From Tritrichomonas musculus (lineage: Eukaryota > Parabasalia > Tritrichomonadida > Tritrichomonadidae), in assembly GCA_039105265.1 (NCBI GenBank), contig JAPFFF010000291.1, positions 1-27,523 on the forward strand: DNA of 27,523 nucleotides, written 5' to 3'. Made by a program: the position numbers and the translations under genes. The notes beneath the pieces are model-generated. The model did not search any database. It was not told where the DNA came from and was given only the letters and a program-made list of their open reading frames with translations. This document shows positions 21,001 through 27,523 of the stretch, one piece after another; position 1 is the stretch's first letter; every line of letters begins with the position of its first letter.

Positions 21001-24000
21001 ATTCAACTGCAGTTCTCGTTGAATCTGATGGTTCAACTGCAGTTCTCGTTGAATCTGATGATTCAACTGTAGTTCTCGTTGAATCTGATGATTCAACTGC
21101 AGTTCTCGTTGAATCTGATGGTTCAACTGCAGTTCTCGTTGAATCTGATGATTCAACTGTAGTTCTCGTTGAATCTGATGATTCAACTGCAGTTCTCGTT
21201 GAATCTGATGGTTCAACTGCAGTTCTCGTTGAATCTGATGATTCAACTGTAGTTCTCGTTGCATCTGATGATTCAACTGCAGTTCTCGTTGCATCTGATG
21301 ATTCAACTGCAGTTCTCGTTGCATCTGATGATTCAACTGCAGTTGTCGTTGCATCTGATGATTCAACTGCAGTTCTCGTTGAATCTGATGATTCAACTGC
21401 AGTTCTCGTTGCATCTGATGATTCAACTGCAGTTCTCGTTGCATCTGATGATTCAACTGCAGTTCTCGTTGCATCTGATGATTCAACTGCAGTTCTCGTT
21501 GCATCTGATGATTCAACTGCAGTTCTCGTTGCATCTGATGATTCAACTGCAGTTGTCGTTGCATCTGATGATTCAACTGCAGTTGTCGTTGCATCTGATG
21601 ATTCAACTGCAGTTGTCGTTGCATCTGATGATTCAACTGCAGTTCTCGTTGAATCTGATGATTCAACTGCAGTTCTCGTTGCATCTGATGATTCAACTGC
21701 AGTTCTCGTTGAATCTGATGATTCAACTGTAGTTCTCGTTGAATCTGATGATTCAACTGCAGTTCTCGTTGAATCTGATGATTCAACTGTAGTTCTCGTT
21801 GAATCTGATGGTTCAACTGCAGTTCTCGTTGAATCTGATGATTCAACTGTAGTTCTCGTTGCATCTGATGATTCAACTGCAGTTCTCGTTGCATCTGATG
21901 ATTCAACTGCAGTTCTCGTTGCATCTGATGATTCAACTGCAGTTCTCGTTGCATCTGATGATTCAACTGCAGTTGTCGTTGCATCTGATGATTCAACTGC
22001 AGTTCTCGTTGAATCTGATGATTCAACTGCAGTTCTCGTTGCATCTGATGATTCAACTGCAGTTCTCGTTGCATCTGATGATTCAACTGCAGTTCTCGTT
22101 GCATCTGATGATTCAACTGCAGTTCTCGTTGCATCTGATGATTCAACTGCAGTTGTCGTTGCATCTGATGATTCAACTGCAGTTCTCGTTGAATCTGATG
22201 ATTCAACTGCAGTTCTCGTTGCATCTGATGATTCAACTGCAGTTCTCGTTGAATCTGATGATTCAACTGCAGTTCTCGTTGAATCTGATGATTCAACTGC
22301 AGTTCTCGTTGAATCTGATGATTCAACTGCAGTTGTCGTTGCATCTGATGATTCAACTGCAGTTCTTGTTGCATCTTAATATTAAACGGCAGTTCTCGTT
22401 GCATTTGATGATTCAACTGCAGTTCTCGTTGAATCTGATGATTCAACTGCAGTTCTCGTTGAATCTGATGATTCAACTGCAGTTGTCGTTGCATCTGATG
22501 ATTCAACTGCAGTTCTCGTTGAATCTGATGATTCAACTGCAGTTCTCGTTGCATCTGATGATTCAACTGCAGTTCTCGTTGCATCTGATGATTCAACTGC
22601 AGTTCTCGTTGAATCTGATGATTCAACTGTAGTTCTCGTTGAATCTGATGATTCAACTGCAGTTCTCGTTGAATCTGATGATTCAACTGCAGTTCTCGTT
22701 GAATCTGATGATTCAACTGTAGTTCTCGTTGAATCTGATGATTCAACTGCAGTTCTCGTTGAATCTGATGGTTCAACTGCAGTTCTCGTTGAATCTGATG
22801 ATTCAACTGTAGTTCTCGTTGAATCTGATGATTCAACTGCAGTTCTCGTTGAATCTGATGGTTCAACTGCAGTTCTCGTTGAATCTGATGATTCAACTGT
22901 AGTTCTCGTTGAATCTGATGATTCAACTGCAGTTCTCGTTGAATCTGATGGTTCAACTGCAGTTCTCGTTGAATCTGATGATTCAACTGTAGTTCTCGTT
23001 GCATCTGATGATTCAACTGCAGTTCTCGTTGCATCTGATGATTCAACTGCAGTTCTCGTTGCATCTGATGATTCAACTGCAGTTCTCGTTGAATCTGATG
23101 ATTCAACTGCAGTTCTCGTTGCATCTGATGATTCAACTGCAGTTCTCGTTGCATCTGATGATTCAACTGCAGTTCTCGTTGCATCTGATGATTCAACTGC
23201 AGTTCTCGTTGCATCTGATGATTCAACTGCAGTTCTCGTTGCATCTGATGATTCAACTGCAGTTCTCGTTGCATCTGATGATTCAACTGCAGTTGTCGTT
23301 GCATCTGATGATTCAACTGCAGTTGTCGTTGCATCTGATGATTCAACTGCAGTTCTCGTTGAATCTGATGATTCAACTGCAGTTCTCGTTGCATCTGATG
23401 ATTCAACTGCAGTTCTCGTTGAATCTGATGATTCAACTGCAGTTCTCGTTGAATCTGATGATTCAACTGCAGTTCTCGTTGAATCTGATGATTCAACTGC
23501 AGTTGTCGTTGCATCTGATGATTCAACTGCAGTTCTTGTTGCATCTTAATATTAAACGGCAGTTCTCGTTGCATTTGATGATTCAACTGCAGTTCTCGTT
23601 GAATCTGATGATTCAACTGCAGTTCTCGTTGAATCTGATGATTCAACTGCAGTTGTCGTTGCATCTGATGATTCAACTGCAGTTCTCGTTGAATCTGATG
23701 ATTCAACTGCAGTTCTCGTTGCATCTGATGATTCAACTGCAGTTCTCGTTGCATCTGATGATTCAACTGCAGTTCTCGTTGCATCTGATGATTCAACTGC
23801 AGTTGTCGTTGCATCTGATGATTCAACTGCAGTTCTTGTTTCATCTTATTATTAAACTGCAGTTCTCGTTGCATCTGATGATTCAACTGCAGTTCTCGTT
23901 GCATCTGATGATTCAACTGCAGTTGTCGTTGCATCTGATGATTCAACTGCAGTTGTCGTTGCATCTGATGATTCAACTGCAGTTGTCGTTGCATCTGATG

Positions 24001-24114
24001 ATTCAACTGCAGTTCTCGTTGCATCTGATGATTCAACTGCAGTTGTCGTTGCATCTGATGATTCAACTGCAGTTCTCGTTGAATCTGATGATTCAACTGC
24101 AGTTCTCGTTGCAT
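17797..24114 (-). other. 2,105-codon open frame across copy C, same decapeptide; probably not a gene
   Basis: This frame runs from an ATG inside the 38-bp junction unit to a TAG created by the tacag unit at 17798. It covers about 210 decapeptides of the ELQLNHQ(I/M)QR type, including three PFNIKMQQEL segments from K1-ggcag pairs. It exists because copy C is in perfect 3n register. It ends on the right only because the 38-bp unit shifts the frame, and the same frame class resumes at once in other phases. No ribosome-binding, splice or promoter context is recognisable within pure repeat. Confidence is for the open frame, not for a protein. Confidence 0.6.
18068..23527. repeat. Higher-order repeat copy C, lacking the first 300 bp of copies A and B
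   Basis: Landmarks lie at +17,767 from copy A and +12,007 from copy B: K2 at 18188, ttcta at 19088, gttgtat at 19658, and K1 at 19688, 20618 and 22358. Matching to A starts around 18068 (equivalent to 301 and 6061). Just upstream, units at 18038 and 18008 differ from their counterparts and belong to the middle block. The copy sits in a different 30-bp phase from A and B (start is 8 modulo 30 instead of 1) because of length changes in the diverged and hybrid block at 13621-15067. Confidence 0.9.
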
Positions 24115-25545
24115 CTGTGAATCTGATGATTCAACTGCAGTTCTCGTTGCATCTGATGATTCAACTGCAGTTCTCGTTGCATCTGATGATTCAACTGCAG
24201 TTCTCGTTGCATCTGATGATTCAACTGCAGTTCTCGTTGAATCTGATGATTCAACTGCAGTTCTCGTTGCATCTGATGATTCAACTGCAGTTCTCGTTGC
24301 ATCTGATGATTCAACTGCAGTTCTCGTTGAATCTGATGATTCAACTGCAGTTCTCGTTGAATCTGATGATTCAACTGCAGTTCTCGTTGCATCTGATGAT
24401 TCAACTGCAGTTCTCGTTGCATCTGATGATTCAACTGCAGTTGTCGTTGCATCTGATGATTCAACTGCAGTTCTCGTTGAATCTGATGGTTCAACTGCAG
24501 TTCTCGTTGAATCTGATGATTCAACTGCAGTTCTTGTTTCATCTGATGATTCAACTGCAGTTCTCGTTGCATCTGATGATTCAACTGCAGTTCTCGTTGA
24601 ATCTGATGATTCAACTGCAGTTCTCGTTGCATCTGATGATTCAACTGCAGTTCTCGTTGCATCTGATGATTCAACTGCAGTTCTCGTTGCATCTGATGAT
24701 TCAACTGCAGTTCTCGTTGAATCTGATGATTCAACTGCAGTTGTCGTTGCATCTGATGATTCAACTGCAGTTCTCGTTGCATCTGATGATTCAACTGCAG
24801 TTCTCGTTGAATCTGATGATTCAACTGCAGTTGTCGTTGCATCTGATGATTCAACTGCAGTTCTTGTTTCATCTTATTATTAAACTTCAGTTCTCGTTGA
24901 ATCTTATGATTAAACTGCAGTTCTCGTTGCATCTGATGATTCAACTGCAGTTCTCGTTGCATCTGATGATTCAACTGCAGTTCTCGTTGCATCTGATGAT
25001 TCAACTGCAGTTCTCGTTGAATCTGATGATTCAACTGCAGTTGTCGTTGCATCTGATGATTCAACTGCAGTTCTCGTTGAATCTGATGATTCAACTGCAG
25101 TTCTTGTTTCATCTTATTATTAAACTGCAGTTCTCGTTGAATCTTATGATTAAACTGCAGTTCTTTTTGAATCTTATTATTAAACTACAGTTCTCGTTGC
25201 ATCTGATGATTCAACTGCAGTTCTCGTTGCATCTGATGATTCAACTGCAGTTCTCGTTGCATCTGATGATTCAACTGCAGTTCTCGTTGCATCTGATGAT
25301 TCAACTGCAGTTCTCGTTGAATCTGATGATTCAACTGCAGTTGTCGTTGCATCTGATGATTCAACTGCAGTTCTCGTTGAATCTGATGATTCAACTGCAG
25401 TTCTCGCTGCATCTGATGATTCAACTGCAGTTGTCGTTGAATCTGATGATTCAACTGCAGTTCTCGTTGCATCTGATGGTTCAACTGCAGTTCTCGTTGA
25501 ATCTGATGATTCAACTGCAGTTCTCGTTGCATCTGATGATTCAAC
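23528..25545. repeat. Second copy of the 11521-13620 segment, with an 82-bp deletion
   Basis: 23528-24117 match 11521-12110 (offset 12,007) and 24136-25545 correspond to 12211-13620 (offset 11,925). The difference of 82 bp comes from a single 38-bp unit at 24098-24135 that joins sequence equivalent to 12110 directly to sequence equivalent to 12193. Units equivalent to 12301-12720 differ in class at nine places between the copies, while the flanks agree, so this part has been exchanged separately. The K cluster recurs at 24856-25215. Confidence 0.88.
24098..24135. repeat. Out-of-register 38-bp unit at a deletion junction
   Basis: The unit starts as a normal C unit up to gttgcatctg and then jumps to tgaatctgatgattcaac. 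This gives 38 bp and shifts the array phase from 8 to 16 modulo 30. Compared with 12091-12210 it lacks 82 bp, with no shared base at the breakpoint. It is the only visible break of register between 15068 and 25545. Confidence 0.9.
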
Positions 25546-27523
25546 TGCAGTTGTAGTTTAATCTGATGGTTCAAATTGCAGTTGTAGTTTAATCTGATGG
25601 TTCAATTGCAGTTGTAGTTTAATCTAATGGTTCAAATTGCAGTTGCAGCTGAATCTAATGGTTCAATTGAAGTTGTAGTTTAATCTGATGGTTCAAATTG
25701 CAGTTGTAGTTTAATCTAATGGTTCAAATTGCAGTTGCAGCTGAATCTGATGGTTCAATTGCAGTTGTAGTTTAATCTGATGGTTCAATTGCAGTTGTAG
25801 TTTAATCTGATGGTTCAATTGCAGTTGTAGTTTAATCTGATGGTTCAATTGCAGTTGTAGTTTAATCTAATGGTTCAATTTCAGTTGTAGCTTAATCTAA
25901 TGGTTCAAATTGCAGTTGCAGCTGAATCTAATGGTTCAATTGAAGTTGTAGTTTAATCTGATGGTTCAATTGCAGTGGTAGTTTAATCTGATGGTTCAAT
26001 TGCAGTTGTAGTTTAATCTGATAGTTCAATTGCAGTTGTAGTTTAATCTGATGGTTCAATTGCAGTTGTAGTTTAATCTAATGGTTCAATTTCAGTTGTA
26101 GCTTAATCTAATGGTTCAAATTGCAGTTGCAGCTGAATCTAATGGTTCAATTGCAGTTGCAGCTGAATCTGATGGTTCAAATTGCAGTTGTAGCTGAATC
26201 TAATGGTTCAACTGCAGTTGTAGTTTAATCTGATGATTCAACTGCAGTTGTAGTTTAATCTGATGGTTCAATTGCAATTGTAGTTTAATCTAATGGTTCA
26301 AATTGCAGTTGTAGCTGAATCTGATGGTTCAAATTGCAGTTGTAGTTTAATCTGATGGTTCAATTGCAGTTGTAGTTTAATCTGATGGTTCAACTGCAGT
26401 TGTAGTTTAATCTGATGGTTCAAATTGCAGTTGTAGTTTAATCTGATGATTCAACTGCAGTTGTAGTTTAATCTGATGGTTCAAATTGCAGTTGTAGCTG
26501 AATCTGATGGTTCAAATTGCAGTTGTAGTTTAATCTGATGGTTCAATTGCAGTTGCAGCTGAATCTGATGGTTCAAATTGCAGTTGTAGCTGAATCTAAT
26601 GGTTCAACTGCAGTTGTAGTTTAATCTGATGATTCAACTGCAGTTGTAGTTTAATCTGATGATTCAAATTGCAGTTGTAGTTAAATCTGATGATTCAAAT
26701 TGCAGTTGCAGCTGAATCTGATGGTTCAAATTGCAGTTACAGCTGAATCTAATGGTTCAAATTGCAGTTGTAGCTGAATCTGATGGTTCAAATTGCAGTT
26801 GTAGTTTAATCTGATGGTTCAATTGCAGTTGTAGTTTAATCTGATGGTTCAAATTGCAGTTGTAGTTTAATCTGATGATTCAAATTGCAGTTGTAGTTTA
26901 ATCTGATGGTTCAATTGCAGTTGTAGTTTAATCTGATGGTTCAACTGCAGTTGTAGTTTAATCTGATGGTTCAAATTGCAGTTTTAGCTGAATCTAATGG
27001 TTCAACTGCAGTTGTAGTTTAATCTGATGATTCAACTGCAGTTGTAGTTTAATCTGATGGTTCAAATTGCAGTTGTAGTTTAATCTGATGATTCAAATTG
27101 CAGTTGTAGTTTAATCTGATGGTTCAAATTGCAGTTGCAGCTGAATCTGATGGTTCAATTGCAGTTGTAGTTTAATCTGATAGTTCAATTGCAGTTGTAG
27201 TTTAATCTGATGGTTCAATTGCAGTTGTAGTTTAATCTGATAGTTCAATTGCAGTTGTAGTTTAATCTGATGGTTCAATTGCAGTTGTAGTTTAATCTGA
27301 TGGTTCAATTGCAGTTGTAGTTTAATCTGATGGTTCAAATTGCAGTTGTAGTTTAATCTGATGATTCAAATTGCAGTTGTAGTTTAATCTGATGGTTCAA
27401 TTGCAGTTGTAGTTTAATCTGATGATTCAACTGCAGTTGTAGTTTAATCTGATGGTTCAAATTGCAGTTTTAGCTGAATCTAATGGTTCAACTGCAGTTG
27501 TAGTTTAATCTGATGATTCAACT
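25546..27523. repeat. Right tail of diverged 30/31-bp units
   Basis: About 65 units of the diverged family run to the window end. The main form is gtagtttaatctgatggttcaa(a)t. Frequent side forms are gcagctgaatct, gtagctgaatct and gttttagctgaatc, and some units end in ttcaac. The CG dinucleotide is absent, CTGCAG is mostly replaced by TTGCAG, and 30- and 31-bp units alternate, so no frame stays open for long. The first 635 bp equal the 13621-14255 island; after 26180 the two diverge. The marker taatggttcaactgcag recurs at 26201, 26597, 26995 and 27481, hinting at a loose order repeat of about 400 bp. Inference: this is the older flank of the array, and the array continues past the window. Confidence 0.9.

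Larger units (their letters stand above)
1..27523. repeat. 30-bp tandem repeat array filling the whole window (satellite/minisatellite)
   Basis: Every stretch of the window is a head-to-tail copy of the same unit, and all units point the same way. Positions 1-10 of the unit are TGCAGTTCTC and positions 11-30 are GTTGAATC-TGAT-GATTCAAC. There are about 915 units and no unique sequence between them. Most units differ from the consensus at only one or two of five recurrent sites (3, 8, 14, 15, 24), so the array consists of a few unit classes in ordered patterns rather than randomly decayed copies. Canonical units are about 40-43% GC and the diverged ones at 13621-14256 and 25546-27523 about 32%. 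CTGCAG (a PstI site) occurs at nearly every canonical unit boundary. No known satellite family is recognised by name, and the host looks eukaryotic by inference only. Confidence 0.98.

Noticed and set aside
1-27523. CRISPR array
   Set aside because: The repeats are directly contiguous with no spacers, variation is ordered in unit classes, and no cas-like gene is present.
1-27523. CENP-B box or telomere repeat
   Set aside because: No stretch fits the CENP-B core (TTCG then A then CGGG) and no short G-rich telomere-type repeat is present.
26201-27523. A clean higher-order repeat of about 400 bp in the right tail
   Set aside because: The marker spacing is 396, 398 and 486 bp and the unit order between markers does not match well, so it is noted only as a hint.

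Overview
The whole window is one continuous tandem-repeat array (minisatellite or satellite DNA) built from a 30-bp unit, with about 915 units end to end. I see no conventional gene, RNA gene, transposon, integrated virus, CRISPR array or unique spacer anywhere in it. Kilobase arrays in perfect register with nested higher-order repeats point to a eukaryotic chromosome (satellite-rich, subtelomeric, pericentromeric or large intergenic or intronic), but nothing identifies the species.

Unit numbering used throughout: positions 1-10 read TGCAGTTCTC; positions 11-30 read GTTGAATC-TGAT-GATTCAAC, a perfect 8-bp stem with a 4-nt loop. Recurrent variants are 15A/15C (gaat/gcat), 8C/8G (ttctc/ttgtc), 24A/24G (atgatt/atggtt), 3C/3T (tgcag/tgtag) and 14G/14T (gttgaat/gtttaat). 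I name the unit classes N (15A), C (15C), G (8G with 15C), N' (15A with 24G), t-units (3T), and K units, which carry a cluster of changes around ttatta or aatatta.

Layout. 1-13620: 454 units in exact 30-bp register. This contains two tandem copies of a 5,760-bp (192-unit) higher-order repeat, A at 1-5760 and B at 5761-11520, then a shortened and rearranged third start (11521-12110) and a mixed segment (12111-13620). 13621-14256: an island of diverged 30/31-bp units with no CpG. 14257-15067: hybrid units joining the canonical left part to the diverged right part, with small register slips. 15068-18067: canonical units rich in K units. 18068-23527: a third copy (C) of the higher-order repeat lacking its first 300 bp. 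23528-25545: a second copy of 11521-13620, with an 82-bp deletion and a patchwork tract. 25546-27523: a long tail of diverged 30/31-bp units, of which the first 635 bp duplicate the 13621-14255 island.

The array therefore carries at least three scales of duplication: 30 bp, sub-blocks of 90-900 bp, and 5.76-kb and roughly 12-kb blocks. The large copies are nearly identical, so the last amplification is recent, or is still being homogenised. Because 30 is divisible by 3, several frames stay open for kilobases. The minus-strand frame with the decapeptide ELQLNHQ(I/M)QR is the most persistent: it is open from 13187 to the left window edge and from 24114 to 17797. I regard these as probable by-products of the periodicity rather than genes, but report them because the commonest variants are silent or conservative in that one frame.
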